A stretch of 64,000 bases of DNA from Pseudomonas sp. RIT623 (lineage in GTDB: Bacteria; Pseudomonadota; Gammaproteobacteria; Pseudomonadales; Pseudomonadaceae): positions 1 through 64,000 of the forward strand of contig NZ_SOZA01000019.1 of assembly GCF_004519305.1 (NCBI RefSeq), in the 5' to 3' direction. Below, in pieces: positions 1 through 8,178 of this stretch. The translations under genes and the position numbers were made by a program. A model generated the notes under the pieces. It did not search any database, was not told where the DNA came from, and was given only the letters and a program-made list of their open reading frames with translations. The number at the start of each line of letters is the position of its first letter. Position 1 is the first letter of the stretch.

Positions 1-85
1 ATAGAAACAATTCGTGACCAGGGCGTGACCTCCGTCAATGAAGGTCTTAGGCTTGCTGGGGAACGATGTCGCAGGAGACCACCCG

Positions 86-472
86 ATGATCCGCTGCAAA
101 CGTGTCTACGATGCCATCGAGGATCAGGACGGCCAGCGCGTGCTGGTCGACCGCTTGTGGCCGCGCAACAAGCGCAAGACCGACCTGCACGGCCAATGGC
201 TGCGCGAGGTGGCGCCGTCCGACGAGCTGCGCAAGGCCTTCCATGCCGGCGCGCTGGACTTTGCTGGTTTCACTCGGCGTTACCAGCAGGAGCTGGCTGC
301 CCACCCCGAACATTGGTACCCCTTGCTGGATCTGGCCGGCAAAGGCGACCTGACCTTGCTCTACGCCGGCAAGGACACCGTCCACAACAATGCCCAGGTG
401 CTGGCCGAGTGGCTGGAGGCCGAGTTGGACCGCCGAGGGCCGGGCAGTTCCCCGGTCTGTTATGGCCAATGA
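86..472 (+). CDS. DUF488 family protein
   Basis: A 128-residue protein of the DUF488 family, small cytoplasmic proteins of unknown biochemical role that are common in Pseudomonas. The N-terminus (MIRCKRVYDAIE) and the segment VDRLWPRNKRK, near residue 21, match the family's VDRLWPRG-type signature, and a GDLTLLYAGKD segment lies in the C-terminal half. I chose the ATG at 86 because an AGGAG lies eight bases upstream; the frame is open further upstream to 38, but that extension is not family-like. It lies 25 bp before an acetyltransferase gene in the same direction, so the two may be co-transcribed. Family assignment is firm, function unknown. Confidence 0.88.
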   Translation: MIRCKRVYDAIEDQDGQRVLVDRLWPRNKRKTDLHGQWLREVAPSDELRKAFHAGALDFAGFTRRYQQELAAHPEHWYPLLDLAGKGDLTLLYAGKDTVHNNAQVLAEWLEAELDRRGPGSSPVCYGQ

Positions 473-497
473 GAGGCTGGCCCAGCCATGGAGCATC

Positions 498-929
498 ATG
501 CCTTTGCAACTGACCCCGGCCAATGACAGCCACCGCACTTTCGCCCGCGACCTGACCCGCCGCGCGATGCTGCCGTACTACCGTGAATTCGACTTGCTGT
601 GGATCGAGGAGGCCTTCGACCAGGCCTGGGGCTGGCGCGAGCAGTGGTTGGTGGAAGAGGACGGCGAGGTTCTGGGGTTTTGCAGCCTCAGCCAGGACCG
701 CCAGGCGCTGTTCATCCGCGAACTGCACCTGTTGCCCGAGCACCGCGGGCGGGGTGTGGGCAGTTGGGTGCTGGAGGCGCTCGCTGGCTGGGCAGTACAG
801 CGTCGCCTGCCGCTGCTGCGGCTGATGGTATTCAGCAGTAACCCAGCGCGGCAGCTGTACTTGCGCCATGGTTTCGTGGAAATGGGCGCGGATGGGTGTT
901 TCGTCCGTATGCAGCGTCCAGTGGCTTGA
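498..929 (+). CDS. GNAT family N-acetyltransferase
   Basis: A 143-residue single-domain GNAT acetyltransferase, predicted to transfer an acetyl group from acetyl-CoA to an unknown amine. Motif A, which binds the CoA pyrophosphate, is visible as LPEHRGRGVG with strand LFIRELHLL before it, and the C-terminal NPARQLYLRHGF is the usual motif B region. I chose the ATG at 498, beginning MPLQLTPAND, because a GGAG lies five bases upstream; an in-frame ATG at 462 overlaps the end of the preceding gene. The substrate cannot be read from the sequence. Confidence 0.85.
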   Translation: MPLQLTPANDSHRTFARDLTRRAMLPYYREFDLLWIEEAFDQAWGWREQWLVEEDGEVLGFCSLSQDRQALFIRELHLLPEHRGRGVGSWVLEALAGWAVQRRLPLLRLMVFSSNPARQLYLRHGFVEMGADGCFVRMQRPVA

Positions 930-965
930 CAGGGCCTGGTGGGTGCCTGCCACTGCGACGTCTGG

Positions 966-991
966 TTCGCCAGCAAGCTGGCTCCTACCGG
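966..991 (+). repeat. REP-like element
   Basis: TTCGCCAGCAAGCTGGCTCC followed by TACCGG has the shape of the P. putida-type REP element: TTCGC, an imperfect GC palindrome, then GGCTCCTAC. It sits in the 80-bp gap between the acetyltransferase gene and the convergent end of algG, a typical location. Such elements can stabilise transcript ends. Confidence 0.7.
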
Positions 992-1010
992 ATCATGCCT
1001 GGGCGGCGCA

Positions 1011-2444
1011 TCAGTGTTGCCGCACCCGCGCCATCCGCCCCTGCGCCACTGTCGCCTCCAGCACTTGCCCCTGCACCGGCAACAGATCACCGATCAGCAG
1101 GTTCTGCAGCAGCGCCTTGCCATCGAAGGTATTACCGCCCAGCCACACTTCGTTCACCCCTTCGACCCGCACCAGTGCCTTGCCCACCTGGCCCAGATGA
1201 TTGCCGCTGACCAGCAGCGGCCCAGGTTGCCGGGTGCTGTTGCGCAGGCTCAGGGCATATTCGGGGGTATTGCCGATGCGGTTATCCACCAGGGCCAGGC
1301 CGGTCACCTCGGCGGCATCTATCGCGCTGCCCTGGCTGCTGGCCAGCAGATTGGCGTCGATCAGCAAGGGATCTGCCGCGCTGGGGGCCAGGTTGCGTAG
1401 CTGGATGCCGTTGCCGCGACTGTCGCCGATGCGGTTGCCGGTCAGCAGCACCGGGCCGCGCTGGTCGCTGATCTCGATGGCGGCCTTGGCCGCGCCGAGG
1501 ATCAGGTTGCCTTCGAGCAAGGCGCGGCTCTGGCCGCGCAGGCGCACCCCGCTGTTGTTGTCGATGCCGCGCAGCTGGTTGTCGTGCAGGCTCAACTGGC
1601 TGTCGCGGGCGTCGATTGCGTACTGCTGGGACTGCTCGAAGCGGCTGTGGGTGATAACGGCCTGGCTGTGCTGCAACTCGACACCGCTGGACATTTCACT
1701 GAACTGGCTGGCCTCCACCACCAGCGTGGCCGGGCGGGTGGCGGCGGGTTGCTGGGCGCTGAGCGCGGTGCTCAGGCCGCGGGACAGGTTGGCGTTGTAG
1801 CCCAGACGCCGCAGGCGCGAGTCGATCACCTCGGTGTGGCTGCCGGCCCAGGCCACCAGGAATGGCCGCCAGGCGCGGTCGGTGGCGCCGGGTTTGTCAC
1901 CGCTCAAGCTTTCCAGGGTAGAGCGGCGCAGGCCCAGCCAGCCCTGGTTGATCAACGCGGTACCGGAAAAGCTGTAGAGGTACAGGTGGCTATCCTCCAG
2001 CAGCAACCCGGCATCGGCGCCGATCATCAACGGATAGCTCAGCAGGTAGCCGTCCTTGTAGCGCTTGAGGATGCGCGGGTCGTGCAGGGCGTCATGCAAC
2101 TGCGCCAGGGTAATGCTGCCGCCGCGCAGCACCACGGCCTGCGGGTGGTGCGCCTGGTAACCGGCGATGGCACGGAACAGGCCGTTGTTGACGAAGGGCT
2201 CGAACGGCCAGCTGCCGGCCTGGGCCGAGAACATCGGCTGCAGGCTGATGCTGGCGCGGCCGGTGGGTTGCGCGCGCTGGACCGGCGCCAGGGCCACTGC
2301 GGCGCGGACCTGCTGGCGCAGTTGGGCGATGTACTGCTGGTGCTGGGCCGGGTCGATGGGCTCGACGCTGGGGCTGGCCTGCGCGGTGCTGGCCAGCAGC
2401 AGGGCGGCCAGGCAGGAGAGGGCGAAGCGACTGAGCGGTGCCAT
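1011..2444 (-). CDS. algG: AlgG-like mannuronan C5-epimerase homologue, probably inactive
   Basis: A 477-residue exported protein with a signal peptide (LAALLLASTAQA) and a right-handed beta-helix of repeated units such as VLLTGNRIGDSRGNGIQLRN in its C-terminal half. In known AlgG the helix carries an invariant DPHD motif whose histidine is the catalytic base converting mannuronate to guluronate in the periplasm. The aligned stretch here reads YAIDARDSQLSLHDN (about residues 275-289), so proline and histidine are replaced by alanine and arginine. It is also shorter than P. aeruginosa AlgG (about 540). It may act only as a structural, polymer-protecting part of the secretion complex. The ATG at 2444 has AAGGA seven bases upstream, better than the TTG at 2462. 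It is the last gene of the operon. Confidence 0.82.
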   Translation of the reverse strand: MAPLSRFALSCLAALLLASTAQASPSVEPIDPAQHQQYIAQLRQQVRAAVALAPVQRAQPTGRASISLQPMFSAQAGSWPFEPFVNNGLFRAIAGYQAHHPQAVVLRGGSITLAQLHDALHDPRILKRYKDGYLLSYPLMIGADAGLLLEDSHLYLYSFSGTALINQGWLGLRRSTLESLSGDKPGATDRAWRPFLVAWAGSHTEVIDSRLRRLGYNANLSRGLSTALSAQQPAATRPATLVVEASQFSEMSSGVELQHSQAVITHSRFEQSQQYAIDARDSQLSLHDNQLRGIDNNSGVRLRGQSRALLEGNLILGAAKAAIEISDQRGPVLLTGNRIGDSRGNGIQLRNLAPSAADPLLIDANLLASSQGSAIDAAEVTGLALVDNRIGNTPEYALSLRNSTRQPGPLLVSGNHLGQVGKALVRVEGVNEVWLGGNTFDGKALLQNLLIGDLLPVQGQVLEATVAQGRMARVRQH

Positions 2445-2458
2445 GGGAGCGTCCTTGT

Positions 2459-3589
2459 TCAAGGCAGGTTGGGGTAGGCTGGTTTCAGCGGGCCGCCGAC
2501 CTGGCTGTAGTTGTCGACCTCGCCCTGTTCGCTGTCGTACAGCTGGCGGGCCAGGCGGTGCTGGGGCTGGCGGGCGAGGAACGGAATCAGCCAGGCCAGC
2601 TTGTAGGGGGCGACGTCGGCCTGGTCACGCCCCTTCAGCTCGGCCAGGGTGTCGGGGGCGAGCACGCTGCGGGCGGCGAAGCTGGCCAGTTGGTCGAGGG
2701 TGCGCTGGTCGGCCTCGGACCAGGCCAGGCCGTTGGCCCGGGCCGACTCGCTGAGCAGCACCAGCGGCACCAGGGCGTACTGGCTGTAGTTGGCGGCCAA
2801 CTTGCCGCGCGCCACTTCCAGCGGCAGGTAGGCGTAATCGTCATGGCGCACAGCTTGGGCCAGGCCGCGGCGCAGGTTGCCGTCGGCCCATTGGATGAAA
2901 TCGTCGCGGCCCACCAGCATGCCGGCGGCGGCCACGGCCCAGGCGGCCCAGTAGTCGTGGTTGTTGAAGTAGACCGTGGTGGAGTGCCGGCGCGGGTCGT
3001 ATTCGTCGATCACCCGTTCACCGAGGCGGGTGAACCAGCGCTGTTGCGCCGGGCTGAGCGGGCGCTTGCCGTCCGCCGCGGCCTGGGTCAGCAGCACCGC
3101 GCCGGCCATGGCCGCCAGCGCCCATTTGCGCGCGGCCATGCCGCTGGCCGAGGCGTCCGGGTCGAGCAGGGCATCGGCTTGTGCCCAGTGTTCCAGCCAC
3201 TGGTCCTGGCAGGCCAGGGCCCGGTTGGCCTCCTGCGGCTTCTTCGCCCGCTGGAAACGCTTGCCGGCGTAAATCAGGCCGCCGATGAACTGCTTGACCT
3301 GCTTGGCGATGCGTTCGCTGTCGGCGTCGGGGCTGGCACGCAGGGTCGACTTGCTGACGTCGCGCTGGTCGTACTTGCTTTGCAGGCGCAGGCTGCCCGT
3401 GTAGGGCGCGGGCGGTTGCTGGTTGCAGGTGAGGCTGCGGTAGTCGTCGATCATGGCCGCTTGCGCGGTGGCGCGGGGCGGCCAGATCGACTGGGCGGCC
3501 TGGGCCTGGGACAGCAGCGAGGCCATCAGCAACAGGCCGGCGCAGACCCCGTGGGAGCGGGCTTGCCCCGCGCTGGCGCTCACAGGCAT
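2459..3589 (-). CDS. algL: AlgL-like poly(mannuronate) lyase
   Basis: A 376-residue periplasmic lyase homologue that cleaves mannuronate polymer by beta-elimination; in Pseudomonas AlgL clears polymer that escapes into the periplasm. The catalytic residues of the family are kept: Lys72 in SKYD, Asn210-His211 in NNHDYWAAW, Arg261 in EVARGK and Tyr268 in ANYSQY. The length fits P. aeruginosa AlgL (367). The ATG at 3589 overlaps the end of algX by ten bases. The N-terminal 20 residues are unusual because most of their DNA is a REP-like repeat, so the signal peptide (VCAGLLLMASLLSQAQA) begins in repeat-derived sequence. Another start inside the leader cannot be excluded. Confidence 0.88.
   Translation of the reverse strand: MPVSASAGQARSHGVCAGLLLMASLLSQAQAAQSIWPPRATAQAAMIDDYRSLTCNQQPPAPYTGSLRLQSKYDQRDVSKSTLRASPDADSERIAKQVKQFIGGLIYAGKRFQRAKKPQEANRALACQDQWLEHWAQADALLDPDASASGMAARKWALAAMAGAVLLTQAAADGKRPLSPAQQRWFTRLGERVIDEYDPRRHSTTVYFNNHDYWAAWAVAAAGMLVGRDDFIQWADGNLRRGLAQAVRHDDYAYLPLEVARGKLAANYSQYALVPLVLLSESARANGLAWSEADQRTLDQLASFAARSVLAPDTLAELKGRDQADVAPYKLAWLIPFLARQPQHRLARQLYDSEQGEVDNYSQVGGPLKPAYPNLP
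3547..3572 (-). repeat. REP-like element inside the algX-algL junction
   Basis: On the minus strand the sequence CGCGGGGCAAGCCCGCTCCC followed by ACGGGG matches the P. putida REP pattern of a CGCGGG palindrome followed by CCGCTCCYAC. Here it lies within the predicted algL reading frame, where it supplies codons for the start of the signal peptide (about residues 6-14), rather than between genes. Confidence 0.75.
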
Positions 3590-4989
3590 AGCCGCGTCCG
3601 CACTTCGGTGGCCGCGGTGCCGGCCTTGGTCGGCTCGAGGAACACCGACAGCAGGTTGGCCCCGGCGAACTCGGGTGCCTTGCTCAGCTCCAGATAATAC
3701 TGGCCGCCGCTCACCGCCGCTTCGCGGCGAAACCACACCTTGTCACGGGCCCCGTTGTCGTAATAGACGATGATGTAGAAGTCGCGCACGTTCTTGTCGC
3801 TCAGGCGGATATCGAGAAAGCCTGCGTTCAACGACTGCCGGGCGCTGCCGGCATTGCTCAGCAGCTCGATGCGCTCGCCTACCTTCAGCGCCGGACGCTG
3901 CAGCCTGGACCCCAATACCTCGGTGGACGCCTTGCAGCCGCCCTGAATCGCCGGCACCAGTTGCCGGTACATCAACGGCGAGTCCAGCCGGTAGTTGGCC
4001 GGCAGTTCCCAGATCACCAGCTTGGGCGGCGCCTCGGGCTTGTAGTCGGCCGACAGCAGGTACTCCAGCAGCGAGCCGTCCTCGCCGACCCCGGGCAGGG
4101 CATAGTTGAGGATGTCCACGCTCAGGTATTGCTTGAGGTAACCGTCGAAATTGAACTGCTTGCTCTCGTCCTCCCGGGCCGCGGCGTTACTGTCGCCGAC
4201 CAGGATCACTTCGGGGTCTGGCGCCTCGTCGAACAGCGCGTCGCTGCTGTCGGCCACCGGGATGGTCTGGTAGCCGCGCACATACTGGAAACCGTAGTTG
4301 TTGCCGCAGATGTAGCTCAGCGCCAGGTTGAGTGTGCCGTCCTTGGGCACCATGACCCCAGGCTCGGTACGGTACTGCTTCTTGCTCAGCCCGGCGTAGA
4401 ACGGCTGGCGGCGGATTTCCTCGGCCAGCAGCTGCGCCGTGGCCTCGGCGCCGGTGGGGGTCCAGTGGTGGTCGCGGCGGAAGAAATACTCGCCCTTGGG
4501 CGGCGTGCGCAGCAGTTGCATCATCGGCGCGACCACCGCGCCCCCCTGGCGCAACTGGCCCAGGTAGGCGTCGAAGTTGCGGCTGGCGCTGGCATGGTCG
4601 AAACCATGCAACTGGTCGGGATACAGCTTGTCGCGATGCATCAGCCCGCGGGTCGGTTGGATGGCCATGGCCACCTGGATGCCCTGGCGGTGGAAGGCGT
4701 CCATCAGGCGGGCGAACTCCGGGCGCATGGGCGCGGGGATGCCGAAGTCGTTGGTCAGGTCGACCATCGAGCGGAACAGCCAGCGCTCCTTGCCGGGGAC
4801 GATCTGGCGCATCAGCTTCATGCGTCCTTCAGCATAGCGCTGCGGCTCGGCGAGCGCCGGGCAGATCATGCATTGCAGGTTGTCGCAGGCGCTGTCGGCC
4901 ACCGGCTGCGCGGCCTGCGCCGGCAGGCTCAGCAGCGCCAGGGTGGTCGCCAGGCCGAAGGGGAGGAGGGGACTCATGGCGCGTTTCAC
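3580..4989 (-). CDS. algX: AlgX-like alginate O-acetyltransferase
   Basis: A 469-residue periplasmic protein with a signal peptide (ATTLALLSLPAQA). AlgX transfers acetyl groups to the polymer with an SGNH hydrolase-like domain and binds it with a C-terminal carbohydrate-binding module. The Asp-His pair is seen in RRDHHWTPTGA and the nucleophile serine in LVGDSNAAA. The cysteine-rich N-terminus (CDNLQCMICPAL) and the length match P. aeruginosa AlgX (474). The start is GTG at 4989 overlapping the stop of algF, or ATG at 4977; neither has a strong ribosome site. It is followed directly by algL with a ten-base overlap. Confidence 0.9.
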   Translation of the reverse strand: MKRAMSPLLPFGLATTLALLSLPAQAAQPVADSACDNLQCMICPALAEPQRYAEGRMKLMRQIVPGKERWLFRSMVDLTNDFGIPAPMRPEFARLMDAFHRQGIQVAMAIQPTRGLMHRDKLYPDQLHGFDHASASRNFDAYLGQLRQGGAVVAPMMQLLRTPPKGEYFFRRDHHWTPTGAEATAQLLAEEIRRQPFYAGLSKKQYRTEPGVMVPKDGTLNLALSYICGNNYGFQYVRGYQTIPVADSSDALFDEAPDPEVILVGDSNAAAREDESKQFNFDGYLKQYLSVDILNYALPGVGEDGSLLEYLLSADYKPEAPPKLVIWELPANYRLDSPLMYRQLVPAIQGGCKASTEVLGSRLQRPALKVGERIELLSNAGSARQSLNAGFLDIRLSDKNVRDFYIIVYYDNGARDKVWFRREAAVSGGQYYLELSKAPEFAGANLLSVFLEPTKAGTAATEVRTRLCL

Positions 4990-5615
4990 TCGGTTGGGTC
5001 GATGCTGTTGGCCAGGCTCAGGCTGCGGTTGCCCGGCAGCAGCACGTAGCTGTAGGAACGGCCCTTCTTGAGGAACAACTCGTCAAAGCTGGCGACTTCC
5101 TGGTTGCCGACGTAAGCGGCGAAGTCAATCTTGATCTCGTTGACCATGCGCGCGCCGGTCTGGCCGTTGGCCAAGGCCTTGACCACCTCGTGCTTGCCAT
5201 CGGCGGTGCGCAGCATGGCTTGCGCCGGGGTGAGGTTGTAGAAGGCCACCTGGGCTTTTTTCGGCTCGTTGACGTACTGGTCGGCGATCAGCCGCAACTG
5301 CTGGCCGTCGTAGACCACGGTGCTGGCGGCGTTGGCTGCCAGGTTCGGTTCGATGGCCTTGGCGCCGATGCCGATGCGGTGCACGCCGGCGGGCACGAAG
5401 CGGTAGCCACTGAGCTGGCCAGGGGCGACCTTCTGCGGGTTGACCTTGCCGCTGAGGCTGACATCGACGCTGGCTTCGGACAGGTTGAGCACGCGCACGA
5501 ATGCCGAGTCGGCCGGGGCCACGGCGTCGTACAGGTCGGCGTTGCCTTCGGCGGCTGCGGCGGTATGGCTGGCGACGGCCAGGGCGAGGGCGGCGAACAG
5601 GGGCGGGATTTTCAT
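4986..5615 (-). CDS. algF: AlgF-like alginate O-acetylation adaptor
   Basis: A 209-residue periplasmic protein with a signal peptide (MKIPPLFAALALAVASHTAA). AlgF is needed, with AlgI, AlgJ and AlgX, to pass acetyl groups to alginate; it is an all-beta adaptor with no catalytic motif. The length agrees with P. aeruginosa AlgF (216). The ATG at 5615 has AAGGAG seven bases upstream, which rules out the longer frame from 5687. It lies between algJ and algX, while in the usual operon algF follows algJ and precedes algA. Confidence 0.88.
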   Translation of the reverse strand: MKIPPLFAALALAVASHTAAAAEGNADLYDAVAPADSAFVRVLNLSEASVDVSLSGKVNPQKVAPGQLSGYRFVPAGVHRIGIGAKAIEPNLAANAASTVVYDGQQLRLIADQYVNEPKKAQVAFYNLTPAQAMLRTADGKHEVVKALANGQTGARMVNEIKIDFAAYVGNQEVASFDELFLKKGRSYSYVLLPGNRSLSLANSIDPTE

Positions 5616-5634
5616 CGGGTTTCTCCTTGAAACG

Positions 5635-6729
5635 TCAGAAATGCGCGGGCTGGGTAGGGCCTGCGAGGGTGCCGGGACGGTGGGCAAGCAGGGTGCGTAG
5701 CGGGAATTCCCAGATCACGGTGTCGATCTGCGGGTTGCGCGATTGTTCGCTGGCGAGGAACTGCTGCATCGCCTCGAACGGCCCGCGGGCCTCGACGGCG
5801 ATGCTCAGCAGGTCGCGGTTGAGCGCTTCCTTGAGGAAACCGACGAAGTTCCAGTCGTCGATCTTGCTGTAGCTGGTGCCCACAAGCAGCAGGCTCTGGC
5901 GCTGCTCGGCGAACAGGTCGTCGCTGTTCTGCGCGGCCTTGAGGGTTTCGTACAGCTCGATGGTGTTGGCGCCGAATTGCGGGGCGAGGCGGGCATGATC
6001 GAATTGCAGGTAGTTCATCAGGTCGCCCTTGACCTGCTTGGTGCCGGTCGGGCGCGACAGGTATGTCTGATCACCCAGCAACTGCGGGCGCTGGCGCGCC
6101 AGCTCGTAGGCCGACAGGCGCGCGCCGTCCGGGCTCCAGTGGGTATCGGACTTGAGGAACAGGCGCGGTCCGGCCAGGTTGCGCAGGTACGCCTCGCGCA
6201 GCGGCACCACATCCAGCTGGCGGGCCCGAAGGTCGGCGACGAAGCGGTCATAGAGGCTCTGCACCCGTGGGTCGAAGGCCCGCGCGGCGTGGGCGGCGTA
6301 GACATCCAGCTTCATCGGCAATGGCAGTAGCAGCAGATGCTTGCCGCGCGCGGCCAGTTGCCGCTCGATGTCGGCGATCTGCGCCAGCTGGCTGTCTAGG
6401 TTGGCGTCCAGGTCGTTGGGCACGCGGTATTCCTGGTTGGTGAAGAGCCAACCCTCGTTGCCCAGCACCACCCCCTGGGTGCCCTCGCCGAACAGCTGGA
6501 ACTGGGCATCGGCCCACAGCCTGACCGAGGGCTCGCGCAGGAAGAAACGCTTGTCGTAGGCCTGCTCGAACCTGCGCAGCAGCTTGCCGTCGACGAACAG
6601 GTGCCAGGCGTCGCCCTGGGTGCGGGCGAAGCTGAACACCGGCGGCAGCGAGTAGACGAACATCGCCGCCAGCACCAGCGCGAAGATCACACCATTGGCC
6701 TTGCTGGCCGAATTCATCACCGGATACAC
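5635..6729 (-). CDS. algJ: AlgJ-like alginate O-acetyltransferase
   Basis: A 364-residue protein with an uncleaved N-terminal anchor (GVIFALVLAAMFVYSLPPVF) and a periplasmic SGNH-like domain. The family's DTHWSPDGA (Asp-His) and LLVGTSYS (serine) motifs are intact. AlgJ works with the membrane protein AlgI to move acetyl groups for alginate modification. The GTG at 6729 has AGGAG about six bases upstream and is the likely start; an ATG follows four codons later. The gene starts nine bases after algI ends and is followed by algF, so the I-J-F trio is kept as a block. Confidence 0.92.
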   Translation of the reverse strand: MYPVMNSASKANGVIFALVLAAMFVYSLPPVFSFARTQGDAWHLFVDGKLLRRFEQAYDKRFFLREPSVRLWADAQFQLFGEGTQGVVLGNEGWLFTNQEYRVPNDLDANLDSQLAQIADIERQLAARGKHLLLLPLPMKLDVYAAHAARAFDPRVQSLYDRFVADLRARQLDVVPLREAYLRNLAGPRLFLKSDTHWSPDGARLSAYELARQRPQLLGDQTYLSRPTGTKQVKGDLMNYLQFDHARLAPQFGANTIELYETLKAAQNSDDLFAEQRQSLLLVGTSYSKIDDWNFVGFLKEALNRDLLSIAVEARGPFEAMQQFLASEQSRNPQIDTVIWEFPLRTLLAHRPGTLAGPTQPAHF

Positions 6730-6738
6730 GGTGTTCTC

Positions 6739-8166
6739 CTAGAACTGGAAATACAGGAACGGCGAGAACGAACTGGCCGCCAGGCTGCTCAGGGCCAGCA
6801 GGAAGCCGCTCCACAGCAGCAGGCTGTGCAGCACGCCCACGTGACGCATGAAGTAGCCCTGTTGGTTGCCGGCGTAGAAGCGCACGTTGTTGAGCCCGGC
6901 CAGCAGCAGCCAGGCGACTGCCACCAGGGCGAAGGCCATGGCCATCTTCGAGGCGCCGAGCACGTACAGTTCCAGCGAGCCGAGGCCGTTGAAACCGAAC
7001 AGCGCCTGGTAGATCGCCAGGCTGTGGCGCAGGTCCATGGTGAAGAACAGCGGCATGCTGAGGATGACCAGCAGCGCGGTGCGCAGGTTGCGCCCCAGGT
7101 GGTAGGGCGTGTTGACCTTGGTGGCCAGGCCGAACTTGCGCTCCAGCACCATGCCCAGGCCGAAGAACAGCCCCCAGCAGATGAAGGCGAAGCTCGCGCC
7201 GTGCCACAGGCCCGACAGCAGCATGGTCCAGACCAGCGCCGGCAGGGCGCCGGCCACGCGCTTGCGTACCAGCGGCATGTACACGTAGTCGCGCAGGAAG
7301 TGCGCCAGGGTCATGTGCCAGCGCGACCAGAACTCGGTGATGCTCTGCGACACATAGGGCTGGTTGAAGTTTTCCGGGAAGCGAAAGCCCATCATCAGTG
7401 CCAGACCCAGCGCCATGTGGCTGTAGCCGGCGAAGTCGAAGTACAGCTGCAGGGTCGAGACCAGCAGGCCGAACCAGGCATCGCTGAACTGCAAGCTGCC
7501 CTCGCCGATGAACAGCAGGTTGATCGGCGCCAGGCGGTCGGCGATCAGCACCTTCATGATGAACCCGAGCATGAAGCGACACACGCCCAGGGAGAACAGC
7601 TCCAGCGAGTGGCTGCGTTGGCGCAGCTGCGGCGCCAGCTGGCTGTAGCGCAGGATCGGCCCCGCCACCAGGTGCGGGAACAGCGCGACGAAGGCGGCGA
7701 AGTCGATGAAGCTGCGGGTCGGCGTGGCGTCCTTGCGGTAGATGTCGACGATGTAGCTCAGCGCATGGAACACGTAGAACGAAATGCCCAGCGGCAGGAA
7801 GATGGTCTCCAGGGTCCAGGTGTTGATGCCCAGCGGCGCCAGCAGCATGGCCAGCATCTCGGCGCCAAAATTGGCGTACTTGAAGTAGCCGAGGGTGGCC
7901 AGGTTGCCGGCCACGCCAAGCCACAGCAGGCGCAGGGCGACGCGCTTGGCGCCAGCGTCCAGGCGCGCCTTGATGGCCAGGCCGAAGCCGTAGTTCCAGG
8001 CGGTGATGGCGACGAACAGCAGCAGGAAGTCCGGCCGCCACCAGGCATAGAAGATGTAGCTGGCAGCGACGATCACCAGCGAGCGCCAGCGTGGCCGGGC
8101 CAGGTAGTAGATGGCCAGGAACAGCGGCAGGTAGAGGAACAGGAACACGTTGGAGGCGAAGATCAT
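6739..8166 (-). CDS. algI: AlgI-like MBOAT membrane O-acyltransferase
   Basis: A 475-residue multi-pass inner-membrane protein of the MBOAT family that is thought to carry acetyl groups across the membrane for AlgJ and AlgX. It opens with FLYLPLFLAIYYLA, as AlgI proteins do, and contains the MBOAT catalytic histidine in LLSGLWHGASFAFICWG (about residue 320) and the conserved TEFWSRWHMTLAHFLRDY block. The ATG at 8166 lies 12 bases after algE. A long overlapping frame in the same stretch is only a shadow, being proline-, arginine- and alanine-rich without family features. Confidence 0.94.
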   Translation of the reverse strand: MIFASNVFLFLYLPLFLAIYYLARPRWRSLVIVAASYIFYAWWRPDFLLLFVAITAWNYGFGLAIKARLDAGAKRVALRLLWLGVAGNLATLGYFKYANFGAEMLAMLLAPLGINTWTLETIFLPLGISFYVFHALSYIVDIYRKDATPTRSFIDFAAFVALFPHLVAGPILRYSQLAPQLRQRSHSLELFSLGVCRFMLGFIMKVLIADRLAPINLLFIGEGSLQFSDAWFGLLVSTLQLYFDFAGYSHMALGLALMMGFRFPENFNQPYVSQSITEFWSRWHMTLAHFLRDYVYMPLVRKRVAGALPALVWTMLLSGLWHGASFAFICWGLFFGLGMVLERKFGLATKVNTPYHLGRNLRTALLVILSMPLFFTMDLRHSLAIYQALFGFNGLGSLELYVLGASKMAMAFALVAVAWLLLAGLNNVRFYAGNQQGYFMRHVGVLHSLLLWSGFLLALSSLAASSFSPFLYFQF

Positions 8167-8178
8167 GCTGGGTGGCCC

